Under the pieces are notes generated by a model. It searched no databases and was not told the origin of the DNA. It saw only the letters and a list, made by a program, of their open reading frames with translations. The position numbers and the translations under genes were made by a program. This document shows positions 16,105 through 24,061 of a stretch of DNA of 64,000 nt, piece after piece. The first letter of the stretch is position 1; each line of letters begins with the position of its first letter. Source of the stretch: Aeromicrobium sp. CnD17-E (lineage in GTDB: Bacteria > Actinomycetota > Actinomycetes > Propionibacteriales > Nocardioidaceae); contig NZ_JAMXRU010000001.1 of NCBI RefSeq assembly GCF_024124745.1, positions 1 through 64,000 of the forward strand, read 5' to 3'.

Positions 16105-16748
16105 GCCCACGTCGGCCGAGGCCCGTCGGCGGCAGCCGCCGGGAGCACCAGCGCCTCCCAGACGAGCCGGTCGAGGTCGGTCGCCGACGTCGCCCCAGGG
16201 TCGAGCAGGCTCTGCCCGACGACGCCGCGGTGCAGCACGATGCCGAGCTCGACGAGCCGGTCGACCTCGACCTGCAGCACGAGGCCGAGGTCGGCCACGG
16301 ACCGTCCCACGACGTCCACGACCTGCTCGTGGACCTCGCGTCGCACCCGCAGGTACTCACCCCCGACGTCGGGGTGGCGCACGGCGCGGAGCATGTACTC
16401 GGTGCTGACGAGCCACCAGCGACGGTCCGAGAGCTCCGCGCCCACCGCGTCGGCCACGGCGGCCACCGCGGAGGCGGGCTCCACCGGCGCACCAGCACCG
16501 GCCTGCCGCCGACGCCGCGACACGAGCCGTCGCAGGCTGCGGTCGATCGCCGCGACCCGGTCGAGGGCCTCGCGGCGGTAGAGGGCGACGAAGAGGTGGT
16601 CGAGCGTGGCGAACTCGGCGTAGAAGGCCGCCGGCGTGGTCCCGGCGCGAGCGCACAGCGGCTCCACGGCGGCGTCGCGCCAACCCAGCTCGGCGACGGT
16701 GGCGACGGCGGACTCCAGCAGCCGCTCGTGCAGGGAGGACTCGTCCAT
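16053..16748 (-). CDS. TetR-family regulator of the flanking esterase/oxidase regulon
   Basis: A 231-residue TetR-family repressor with an N-terminal helix-turn-helix (AAVEPLCARAGTTPAAFYAEF, quoted at about residues 26-46, then LDHLFVALYRRE). Its ATG lies seven bases from the large palindrome at 16755-16796 and a TAGGAT box is embedded in that palindrome, so it should be leaderless and autoregulated. The identical 24-bp core at 11421-11444 makes this protein the likely repressor of the five-gene operon too. Ligand unknown, presumably the pathway substrate. Confidence 0.85.
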   Translation of the reverse strand: MDESSLHERLLESAVATVAELGWRDAAVEPLCARAGTTPAAFYAEFATLDHLFVALYRREALDRVAAIDRSLRRLVSRRRRQAGAGAPVEPASAVAAVADAVGAELSDRRWWLVSTEYMLRAVRHPDVGGEYLRVRREVHEQVVDVVGRSVADLGLVLQVEVDRLVELGIVLHRGVVGQSLLDPGATSATDLDRLVWEALVLPAAAADGPRPTWAQRVGVEVANASTNARS

Positions 16749-16754
16749 GAGTCG

Positions 16755-16796
16755 ATCCTAGCGAACATCGGACAAGTGTCCGATGTTCGCTAGGAT
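16755..16796. promoter_or_regulatory. 42-bp bidirectional promoter-operator palindrome
   Basis: Arms 16755-16774 and 16777-16796 are perfect 20-bp reverse complements around a two-base AG centre. Each end carries TAGGAT (-10 box) and each half CGGACA (-35-like) at 16-base spacing, one set per strand. The start codons of tetR (16748) and the esterase (16803) lie six bases beyond the two -10 boxes. One bound dimer, or two, would close both promoters at once. Confidence 0.8.
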
Positions 16797-16802
16797 GAGT
16801 CC

Positions 16803-17735
16803 ATGGACACCATCCTCCTGCGCTCCTCCCCGTCATGGCGGATGCGCCTCGTCTGCCAGGTCCTGGCCGCGCGCGGCACCAAGCGCGTGCTGGGGTCGGC
16901 CGAGCAGACGGAGCACGACCGTCGGCGCAACGTCGCGCGTGGCGTGCCGGCGCCACGCCGGCGCCACTCGGCTCGGTACGGGTTCCGCGAGACGACCCTC
17001 GCCGACGTGCGGTGCCTGGAGGTGGTCGACTCCCGACGTCCCGACCCCCGCCGCACCATCGTCTACGTGCACGGCGGCGCGTACGTGAACCCGCCAGTCG
17101 TGCAGCACTGGGACCTCATCGCCGCGCTGGCGACCGAGAACGACGCGCGCGTCGTCGCGCCGCTGTACCCGCTCGCGCCGGCAGGCACCGCCGCCACCGT
17201 CGTACCGCTGATGCTCGACGTCGACGCCGCGGTGCGCGCCAGGTACGGGCCACGGGTCGTGTGGGCGGGCGACTCCGCCGGCGGTGGCCTCGCGCTCGCC
17301 ACCGCGCTCGCCCTGCGCGACCAGGGCAGGACCGTCCCCGACCACCTCGTGCTCGTCGCGCCCTGGCTCGACGTGACGATGTCCAACCCCGGGGTCGGCC
17401 AGGTGGAGCCGCGCGACCCGTCCCTCGCCGTGCCTGGCCTGCAGCACGCCGGGCGGCTCTGGGCCGGCGGCACCGACCCGCGCGACCCTCTCGTGAGCCC
17501 CGGGTTCGCGGACCTCGACGAGCTGCCCCCGACCACCCTCGTCGTCGGTGACCGGGACCTGTTCCTGCAGGACTGCCGCGACCTGGCCGAGCGTGCGGGT
17601 CGTGCCGGTGTCGACGTCTCGCTGGTGGAGGCCGCAGGCGGGTTCCACGTGTTCCCGGCCGTGACGTTCCTGCCCGAGTCGAAGGCCGCTCGGCGGCACG
17701 TCTCCGCACGCCTGGCCGAGAACCCTCGTGGCTGA
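16803..17735 (+). CDS. Alpha/beta hydrolase (HSL-type esterase), divergent from tetR
   Basis: A 310-residue esterase with oxyanion motif YVHGGAYVNP (about 82-91), nucleophile elbow GDSAGGG (about 149-155), acid in VGDRDLFLQD and His in GGFHVFP. It is a second, distinct member of the esterase family of the gene at 11483. It is transcribed from the shared palindromic promoter with only six bases between the -10 box and the ATG. It is most likely co-induced with the operon by the same ligand. Confidence 0.85.
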   Translation: MDTILLRSSPSWRMRLVCQVLAARGTKRVLGSAEQTEHDRRRNVARGVPAPRRRHSARYGFRETTLADVRCLEVVDSRRPDPRRTIVYVHGGAYVNPPVVQHWDLIAALATENDARVVAPLYPLAPAGTAATVVPLMLDVDAAVRARYGPRVVWAGDSAGGGLALATALALRDQGRTVPDHLVLVAPWLDVTMSNPGVGQVEPRDPSLAVPGLQHAGRLWAGGTDPRDPLVSPGFADLDELPPTTLVVGDRDLFLQDCRDLAERAGRAGVDVSLVEAAGGFHVFPAVTFLPESKAARRHVSARLAENPRG

Positions 17736-18426
17736 CCGGTCGTCCAGCACTCCTCGTGCCGCAGGCGGCGGGGTGTCAGTGGCCGAGGTCGTCGCGCGGG
17801 TGGCGAAGCCTCGGCTGCGCGGCTGGCTGCACGCCACGGCCACCCCGCTCGTGCTCGCAGCCGGCATCGTGCTCGTGGCCCTCGCCCCCGCGGCCGACAC
17901 CGGCTGGGCGAGCGCCGTGTACGGGCTCACCGGCCTCGTGCTGTTCGCGACCAGCGCCACCTACCACCTCGGCCGGTGGTCGCCCGTCGTCGAACGTCGC
18001 CTGAAGCGGGCCGACCACGCGAACATCTACCTGATCATCGCCGGCAGCTACACCCCTATCGCGGTGACCGCCCTCGACGACTGGCAGCGCGCCACCGTGC
18101 TCACCGTCGTGTGGGTGGGCGCCGCGCTCGGCGTCGGCTTCCGGCTGCTGTGGATCGACGCGCCGCGGTGGCTGTCGACCCTGCTCTACGTGGTGCTCGG
18201 GTGGAGCATCGCGCCGTTCATCGGCAGCGTGTTCGGCGTCGACGTCGCCGCGGGCGTGCTCATCGCCACCGGCGGCGTGCTCTACACCCTCGGCGCCGTG
18301 GTCTACGCGACGAAGCGGCCCGACCCCGCGCCGGCGTGGTTCGGCTTCCACGAGGTCTTCCACGCGTTCACGATCGCCGCCTGGACGTGCCAGTACGTGG
18401 CGATCAGCCTGCTCGTGCTGGGCTGA
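17728..18426 (+). CDS. Hemolysin III / PAQR family membrane protein
   Basis: A 232-residue protein with about seven membrane helices and the family metal-site motifs SATYHLG (about 76-82), DHANIYLIIAGSYTP (about 96-110) and FHEVFHAFT (about 210-218). Bacterial members (TrhA-like) influence membrane homeostasis; hemolytic activity is not established for most. The GTG start overlaps the esterase end by eight bases, so it may ride on the same leaderless transcript and be under TetR control. Confidence 0.85.
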   Translation: MADRSSSTPRAAGGGVSVAEVVARVAKPRLRGWLHATATPLVLAAGIVLVALAPAADTGWASAVYGLTGLVLFATSATYHLGRWSPVVERRLKRADHANIYLIIAGSYTPIAVTALDDWQRATVLTVVWVGAALGVGFRLLWIDAPRWLSTLLYVVLGWSIAPFIGSVFGVDVAAGVLIATGGVLYTLGAVVYATKRPDPAPAWFGFHEVFHAFTIAAWTCQYVAISLLVLG

Positions 18427-18430
18427 CCGC

Positions 18431-19042
18431 TCACTCCCAGTCGGGGCCGAGATGCACGGCCGCGAGTCGCCGCAACGCGTCGCGGCGCACCTCGGTGTCG
18501 TCGGGCCGCGGCGCCGCGACCGAGAGCAGGGCGAGTCCGTCGAGCAGTGCCACGAGCTGACGCGCGGCCAGCCGCGGCTCGTCGACCTCCAGCGCCTCGA
18601 ACACGGCGACGGCGGTGTCCTCGTACACGCCGACGATGCGCTGCACCGCCGCCCGCAGCTCCGGTCGGCGCGTGGTGGCGAGGTAGGCCTCGAACTGGGC
18701 GACCAGCGGACCGGGACGCTGCACCGACATCAGCTCGATGAGCCGCTCCACGACCTCGCGTCGAGAACCGCCCTCGGCGTCCCGCAGCTGCACGATGAGC
18801 GCGTCGGCACCGGCAACGACGTCCTCGGCGATCTTGGTGACGGCCTCGCCGATCAGGTGGTCCAGGGAGTCGAAGAAGTACGACGTCGTCGACAGCGGCA
18901 CCCCCGCGGCAGCAGCCACGGACCGGTGGGTGACGCCCTCGATGCCCTGCCGCTCGATCACCTCGACCGTGGCCGCGACGACCTCCGCGCGCCGCTGGTG
19001 GCCGCGTGCGTAGTGGGAGCGTGGCTTCGACGTCGAGGGCAC
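18431..19042 (-). CDS. TetR-family transcriptional regulator
   Basis: A 203-residue regulator with the TetR helix-turn-helix at about residues 25-60 (VTHRSVAAAAGVPLSTTSYFF). The start is GTG, with a TAGGTT box six bases upstream (19049-19054, minus strand), so the message should be leaderless. It converges on the hemolysin III gene with a four-base gap. Target unknown. Confidence 0.8.
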   Translation of the reverse strand: MPSTSKPRSHYARGHQRRAEVVAATVEVIERQGIEGVTHRSVAAAAGVPLSTTSYFFDSLDHLIGEAVTKIAEDVVAGADALIVQLRDAEGGSRREVVERLIELMSVQRPGPLVAQFEAYLATTRRPELRAAVQRIVGVYEDTAVAVFEALEVDEPRLAARQLVALLDGLALLSVAAPRPDDTEVRRDALRRLAAVHLGPDWE

Positions 19043-19080
19043 GGGACGAACCTACCGTTCGACGGACGGGGCGACCGGTG

Positions 19081-19485
19081 TCACTCGAAGCGGCGGTAGC
19101 CGTGCGCGGTGTTCAGCCGGTCGTACACCTCACGCACGAGCTCCGGCGCCCGCGCGCCCACCGTCGCGAGCGAGAGCCGCAGCGCCTTCTGGTCCGCCCC
19201 CTCCTCGCCCAGCGCGAGCAGCAGCATGCCGTCGCGCACGGACACGTCGGCGACGTCGACCCAGCGCTCCCGCGCCCGGCGCGTGCGGATGCCGTGCGCG
19301 TCGAGCCTCGCCACCACGGGCGGACGCGCCACGAGCACCACCGCCGCGAGGAGCAGCAGCACCGTGACCACCCCCGCGAGCGCCGACGTCGCCACGAACG
19401 CGACGAAGCCCGTGACCGCCGCGACGACCACGACGACCCCCACCACGGCGAGAGCGGGGGCGCGGTCGAGGCGGTAGGTGGTCAT
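19081..19485 (-). CDS. Hypothetical membrane protein with PH-like tail
   Basis: A 134-residue protein with two adjacent hydrophobic helices (about 11-33 and 37-55). A soluble tail follows, of the form RLDAHGIRTRRARERWVDVADVSV, which resembles the bacterial PH-like domain of small actinobacterial membrane proteins. AAGGACC precedes the ATG. Function unknown. Confidence 0.55.
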   Translation of the reverse strand: MTTYRLDRAPALAVVGVVVVVAAVTGFVAFVATSALAGVVTVLLLLAAVVLVARPPVVARLDAHGIRTRRARERWVDVADVSVRDGMLLLALGEEGADQKALRLSLATVGARAPELVREVYDRLNTAHGYRRFE

Positions 19486-19510
19486 GAGGTCCTTCAGTCT
19501 GCCCTACCCC

Positions 19511-19572
19511 GTTGAGCGTGACGTTTGGGGCCCGATTCGTGATGCTCGGGGCCCGAAACGTCACACTCAACG
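19511..19572. repeat. Long imperfect inverted repeat between genes
   Basis: GTTGAGCGTGACGTTT (19511-19526) pairs with AAACGTCACACTCAAC (19557-19572) with one mismatch. The interior carries two GGGGCCCG copies. It lies upstream of the gene at 19081-19485 and could be a hairpin or a protein site. There is no T tract. Confidence 0.5.
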
Positions 19573-19600
19573 AGGGTGGGGCGCTGCGTCAGGTCTCGCC

Positions 19601-19654
19601 GGTCGAGTAGCGGCCACGCGTGAGGGACGAGCGTCGTGGCCGCGTATCGAGACC
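19601..19654 (+). repeat. Single copy of the GGTCGAGTAG...CGTATCGAGACC intergenic repeat
   Basis: It starts GGTCGAGTAG and ends CGTATCGAGACC with a GC-rich interior, including GAGGGACGAGCG. The same ends and interior type occur seven times at 42969-43532. Confidence 0.8.
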
Positions 19655-19684
19655 ACTCGGCAACGGCTCAGCGTCGGCCCGTTG

Positions 19685-19709
19685 CGCGCCGGTGGCAGAG
19701 GGGGCGGGA
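19685..19709 (-). repeat. Duplicate of the tRNA-Ser(TGA) 3' end
   Basis: The 25 bases here are identical to 19798-19822, which cover the 3' end and CCA of the tRNA-Ser gene plus flank. The copies are 113 bp apart. The stretch between them holds a GC-rich hairpin (around 19727-19747) and no gene. Confidence 0.8.
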
Positions 19710-19805
19710 CTCCGTCGCCGCTCGTCCCTCCCCCGCAAGCGGGAGGTGCCCCCAGCGGCTCCTCCTCGAATCCGGAGCCCTCTGCGAGGGGGCGCTTCGC
19801 GCCGG

Positions 19806-19893
19806 TGGCAGAGGGGGCGGGATTCGAACCCGCGGTAGCTCTCGCTACGACCGCTTTCAAGGCGGTTCCGATCGGCCACTCCGGCACCCCTCC
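19806..19893 (-). tRNA. tRNA-Ser (anticodon TGA)
   Basis: Read on the minus strand, the acceptor GGAGGGG pairs with CCCCTCT (one G-U pair), the discriminator is G, and CCA is encoded at 19808-19806. The anticodon loop is CTTGAAA with TGA at 19859-19857. A long variable arm and the T loop GTTCGAATC complete a class II tRNA-Ser. Part of its 3' end is duplicated downstream at 19685-19709. Confidence 0.95.
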
Positions 19894-19943
19894 ACGGCAA
19901 CCGCCAGGTCAGGACCGAGGCGACGCCACCGCCGATTCTCGCA

Positions 19944-21008
19944 CTACTTCAGCGGCGCGATCCGGCCAGGCTCCGAGCGCAGCGTCGGCATCAGCACCCG
20001 CGACGACCGCGACCCGCGCTCGCGCACCAGCAGGAACCGCGCCACCAGGCCCACCAGCACGCCCAGCACCACCGAGTACGCCGTCGACAACGCGATGTAC
20101 GACGGGTAGGCCCCCGGCGACACCAGCGACGTCGTCAGCACGCCCGTGCCCAGCACCGCGAACACCAGCACCCACCAGCCGTCGCGCCGCTTCGACCGCA
20201 ACGACACCCCGACGATCAGGGCCGGGAAGCCGATGAAGACCTCCACCGGCCGGGGCACGCCACCGACCGTCTCCCGCATCCACGTGACGGCGTTCGAGAT
20301 GCCCTCGACCAACGACTCCGAGCCGTGCGTGCGCACCACGCTGGAGTAGGCCAGCAGCACCACCAGCACCATCGCGACGCCCGAGATGATCGCCAGGTTC
20401 TGCTTGCCGAGCCCGTGCAGACCGGCGCCGAGGTTCCAGACGAACGCGATCGCCACCGTCAGCGACGCCGCCAGCACCACGAGGTTGAACCGCTGGTAGG
20501 CCACCGGCGCGTTCCACGCCGCCACCGCCACCGTGCCGCTCAACGCCACGAGCAGCGCGATCGCGAACTCCTTCACCGCACCGACTGCGGTTCGTGCGGG
20601 CCTGGTCGCGACCACCGCCCACACGCTCGCCAGGATCGCCGACACCGCCGCCGCGGAGGCCACGAGCAGGTTCACGCCCGTCGCCAACGCTGCCACGGCG
20701 AGCACCGACGACGCGACCGTCCAGATGCGCATGTGGCCACCACCGCGGTGCGTCAGGCCGATGCTGAACACGACGAGCAGCAGCGCCGCACCCACCCGCT
20801 CGATCCACTGCGGGTGCGCGACCGCCACGAGGGACGAGCCCGCGGCCACCACACCCACGACCCACGCGACGATCGTGGCCGCGAACGCGTACCGGGTGGC
20901 GGTCGGCGACTCCAGCCGCGGCTGACGGACCGGGACGTCGTAGTCGACCGGCACCGAGGTGTCGAGCCGACGGCGTCCGCCGCTGCTCGTGGCGTGCGTG
21001 CGGCTCAC
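19944..21008 (-). CDS. Hypothetical polytopic membrane protein
   Basis: A 354-residue protein with a cytoplasmic N-terminal tail of about 40 residues and roughly nine to ten hydrophobic helices, ending in a basic tail (RERGSRSSRVLMP). No transporter signature is recognised. The GTG start overlaps the nitrilase stop by four bases (GTGA), so the two are co-translated. The linkage to a carbon-nitrogen hydrolase gives no clear functional hint. Confidence 0.65.
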   Translation of the reverse strand: MSRTHATSSGGRRRLDTSVPVDYDVPVRQPRLESPTATRYAFAATIVAWVVGVVAAGSSLVAVAHPQWIERVGAALLLVVFSIGLTHRGGGHMRIWTVASSVLAVAALATGVNLLVASAAAVSAILASVWAVVATRPARTAVGAVKEFAIALLVALSGTVAVAAWNAPVAYQRFNLVVLAASLTVAIAFVWNLGAGLHGLGKQNLAIISGVAMVLVVLLAYSSVVRTHGSESLVEGISNAVTWMRETVGGVPRPVEVFIGFPALIVGVSLRSKRRDGWWVLVFAVLGTGVLTTSLVSPGAYPSYIALSTAYSVVLGVLVGLVARFLLVRERGSRSSRVLMPTLRSEPGRIAPLK

Positions 21009-21799
21009 CGCTGGCCCATCCGTCGGTTGGCGAGCGACGGGTTGACCTCGCGGGCTCGCGCGACGTCGGCGGGGTCGATCTCGGCGGTCACCACGGCGTC
21101 CTCTCCTGCATCCCCCTCGGCGAGGGTAGTGCCCCACGCGTCGAGGACGAGGGAGTGTCCCGTGTACCGCTCGCCACCCTGCGCGGCCGCCACCACGGGC
21201 ACGACGTCCTCCACCGCGCGGGCGGTGAGCAGCGTGCGCCAGTGGTGCAGCTTGTGCTCGCCCGCCACCCAGGCGGCCGGCACCACGAACGTCTCGGCAC
21301 CTGCGTCGACGAGGGCGCGGCCCAGCTCGGGGAAGCGCAGGTCGTAGCAGGTCATGAGGCCGACCGACGTCGAGGAGCCGTCCGCCACCGGCACGTCCAC
21401 GACCACCGGATCGACGTCGCCGCCGCGCAGCCGCGAGGACTCCGTGTAGCCGAAGGAGTCGTAGAGGTGGATCTTGCGGTACGTGGCGCGCAGGCCGCCG
21501 TCGGCACCCAGCACCACGAGCGTGTTGTAGGGCAGGTCGTCGGTCTCCTCGAACATGCCGGCCACGACGGTCGCGCCCAGACGTCGGGCCTGCGCGGCCA
21601 GCGTCGCGACGAAGGGTCCGTCGAGCGGCTCGGCGACCGCGGCGAGGTCGTGGTCGGCGGGACCGAAGTCGTGCATGGTCGCCTCGGGCAGGACGACGAG
21701 GTCGAGGTCGGCGGGGAGCGCGCCCAGGCGGGCCTCGACGAGGCCCCGGTTCGCGGTGGAGTCGATCGTCGACGCCACCTGCACAGCCGCCACACGCAT
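21005..21799 (-). CDS. Carbon-nitrogen hydrolase (nitrilase superfamily)
   Basis: A 264-residue enzyme with the full Glu-Lys-Cys triad: Glu in VVLPEATMHDFG (about 38-49), Lys in YRKIHLYDSFG (about 107-117) and Cys in GLMTCYDLRFPELGR (about 148-162). The pattern is that of omega-amidase/deaminated-glutathione-amidase-like members that hydrolyse small amides in the cytoplasm. Exact substrate unknown. Confidence 0.85.
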   Translation of the reverse strand: MRVAAVQVASTIDSTANRGLVEARLGALPADLDLVVLPEATMHDFGPADHDLAAVAEPLDGPFVATLAAQARRLGATVVAGMFEETDDLPYNTLVVLGADGGLRATYRKIHLYDSFGYTESSRLRGGDVDPVVVDVPVADGSSTSVGLMTCYDLRFPELGRALVDAGAETFVVPAAWVAGEHKLHHWRTLLTARAVEDVVPVVAAAQGGERYTGHSLVLDAWGTTLAEGDAGEDAVVTAEIDPADVARAREVNPSLANRRMGQR

Positions 21800-21889
21800 G
21801 CCGTCCAGTGTGACAGGGGCGGACTGAGAGCGGGATGAGACCGGTTCCCGACGACCTTCGGGTGCCGGTCAACCCTGCAATGCCAGGCG

Positions 21890-23350
21890 TCAGTCGCGCA
21901 GGAACGGCGCGGCGGCCCGGGTGTGCGCGGCCTTCGTCGCGGGCTCCATGCCCTCGTAGGAGCGGGCCATCATGCGCGAGCGCGGGTTGGTCGCGAAGAC
22001 GTCAAGGTGGTCGCGGACGAACGTCCAGTAGAGGCCGTCCCACGCCTCGCACCAGTCACCCTTCGGCAGGTCGGACATGCGGCGCAGGTACGCCGACCCG
22101 GACACGTACGGCTTCGTGGTGACCAGCGGACCCGCCGCGAACTGGCTCATCGCGTACACGTTGGGCACCATCACCCAGTCGTAGGCGTCGACGAAGAGCG
22201 CCATGAACCACTCGTAGGCGTCGTCGGGGTCGATGCGCATCAGGCACATCGCGTTGCCGACGACCATGAGCCGCTCGATGTGGTGCGCGTAGCCGCTCTC
22301 CAGGACCCGCTCGAGCACGACGTCAACGGGCGCCAGGCCCGTCGTCGCGTCCCACCAGCCGCTCGCGAGCGACCGGGTGTGGCCGAGGTGGTTGGTACTG
22401 CGCATCCGCCGTCCGTGGGTGACGTAGACGCCGCGCATGTACTCGCGCCAGCCGATCACCTGGCGGACGAAGCCCTCCAGCGACGCCAGCGGCACGTCGT
22501 GGTCGTCGGCGTGCGCGAGCACGCGGTCGAGCACCTGCTGAGGCGTGAGCAGCCCGATGTTGAGGGCCGGGGTGAGGACCGAGTGGAACACGGTCGCCGA
22601 CCGGGTCGTGATCGCGTCCTCGTAGGGACCGAAGGTCTCGAGCCGCTCCTCGACGAACTGCTCGAGCATCTCGGCGGCCTCGTCGTGGTCGGTCGGCCAC
22701 GCGAAGGCGTCGACGTCGCCGGGCGCGTCGGGGAAGGCCTGCTTGACCCAGGCGATCGCGCCGTCGACCGCGTCGACACGCTCCGGTCGCGTCACGTCGG
22801 GCACGTCGACGCCCTTCGGCAGCTTCTTGCGGTTGTCCTCGTCGAACGACCACTTCCCGCCCACGGGCTGGTCGCCGTCGACGAGGACGTCGAGACGCTG
22901 CCGCTGCCACGCGTAGAAGTGCTGCATGCGCGGTCGCTTGCCGCCGAGCTGCTCGCGCACCTGCTCGCGGGTCGTGAGGAAGCAGGGCGTCTCCAGCCAC
23001 TTCAGCTCGACGCCCACGTCGTCGGCGCACGCCTCGAGGTCGCGCTCGAGCCAGTCGTCGACGACGTCGTGCACGCTCACCTCGTCCGTCGCCCGGAGCT
23101 CGCGCGCCAGCGCAGCCCGGCTCGTCGTCCGCCCGTCGGTCCGCACCCACACGACCTCGTGGCCGGCGTCGGCGAGCCGCTGCGCGAACCGCTCCATCGA
23201 CGCCCGGTGCAGCACCAGCTTCTGCGCGTGGAACGCGTACTGCCGGAAGAGCAGGTCATGCTCGACCAGGACGAACGTCGTGCCCGAGGGCGCCTCCAGG
23301 TGCTCCAGGAACAGCTGGTGGGGCAGCACCAGGCGGATGCGTCGACTCAC
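21890..23350 (-). CDS. Photolyase-related protein (DPRP/PhrB-like) with reduced Fe-S site
   Basis: A 486-residue member of the deoxyribodipyrimidine-photolyase-related (bacterial 6-4 photolyase/cryptochrome) family. The N-terminal Rossmann part starts RIRLVLPHQLF; the FAD region contains GWREYMRGVY, HIERLMVVGNAMCLM and TKPYVSGSAYLRRMSD. Canonical members bind a 4Fe-4S cluster with four cysteines; here only C369 and C434 remain. The usual YCxGC pair after RMSD is replaced by LPKGDW with a shortened loop. Flavin-dependent repair could persist, but the cluster is probably absent. A TAGCGT box lies six bases before the GTG start. Confidence 0.8.
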   Translation of the reverse strand: MSRRIRLVLPHQLFLEHLEAPSGTTFVLVEHDLLFRQYAFHAQKLVLHRASMERFAQRLADAGHEVVWVRTDGRTTSRAALARELRATDEVSVHDVVDDWLERDLEACADDVGVELKWLETPCFLTTREQVREQLGGKRPRMQHFYAWQRQRLDVLVDGDQPVGGKWSFDEDNRKKLPKGVDVPDVTRPERVDAVDGAIAWVKQAFPDAPGDVDAFAWPTDHDEAAEMLEQFVEERLETFGPYEDAITTRSATVFHSVLTPALNIGLLTPQQVLDRVLAHADDHDVPLASLEGFVRQVIGWREYMRGVYVTHGRRMRSTNHLGHTRSLASGWWDATTGLAPVDVVLERVLESGYAHHIERLMVVGNAMCLMRIDPDDAYEWFMALFVDAYDWVMVPNVYAMSQFAAGPLVTTKPYVSGSAYLRRMSDLPKGDWCEAWDGLYWTFVRDHLDVFATNPRSRMMARSYEGMEPATKAAHTRAAAPFLRD

Positions 23351-24061
23351 GCGTCCACGCTAGGGCGGGGTGCGGGGGTCCGCCTGTCCAGTGGGGTGCA
23401 GCTCTCTGCTCGGGTGGGGCTGCGCTGGCGTGGCTTCTCTCTCGGGTGGGGCTGCGTCGGTGCGGCTTGTCGTGGACCTGCGCTCCGAAAGGCCTCGACC
23501 GGGCGGCTGGGCGGGCGCCGGTCCGGGGTCTCGGGCTGCGGGTCGGTGTTGAGGGTCGAGCGGTGGGTTTGCCACCGCATCGCCGTTGGCGGTGGATCTG
23601 CCACCTTCTGAGCGCTGTACAGGTGGTAGATCCACCTCCGAGGGGTCAGACGTGGCAGAGGTTCTCCCTTCTCGTGGACCGTGCCACGAGAAGGGAGAAG
23701 CACTGCCCACCCCACCCCCAAGTCCACCCACGATTCTTCCTTCGTGCGTCGAAGGTCGAACGCTTCTGCATCGATGACGGGATCCCGCAGAAAACGCAGA
23801 AGTCTTGGCCCTCCGACGCACGAACGCAGATTCTTGCGCCCCACGCGGCCCGCAGCCCGAGAACCCGAGCCGCCGAAGCACCCAGCCGCCCGGTCGAGGC
23901 CCTTGCGGAGACCACCCCCAGCGACGGCCGAGGCAGCGCACCAGCACGACAAGACCCGCGCAGGCGGCGCACCAGCACGACGAGACCCCCACACACCACC
24001 CCACCCGTCCATCCCGTGACCGCCGAGGCGTACCCAAGGTGGCGCGGCTAGCCTCGGACGC
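23351..24061. repeat. Gene-free 711-bp stretch of hairpins and inverted repeats
   Basis: No frame here looks coding. Near-identical ends GGCCTCGACCGGGCGGCTGGG (23491-23511) and its complement (23881-23901), with a second matching block TCTCGGGCTGCGGG (23530-23543 and its complement 23849-23862), bracket about 410 bp. Inside lie a 16-bp hairpin with one mismatch (23591-23606/23621-23636), a perfect 16-bp hairpin with a 6-base loop (23662-23677/23684-23699) and a 76-bp unit (23763-23838) related to 52132-52207. Direct repeats of GCGCACCAGCACGAC occur near 23936 and 23969. The right end holds the leaderless promoter box TAGCCT (24049-24054). Confidence 0.6.

Noticed and set aside
23351-24061. 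Coding sequence in the long gap before the quinone oxidoreductase
   Set aside because: All frames translate to Arg/Pro/Ser-rich sequence interrupted by hairpins, with no family motif and no consistent codon bias.
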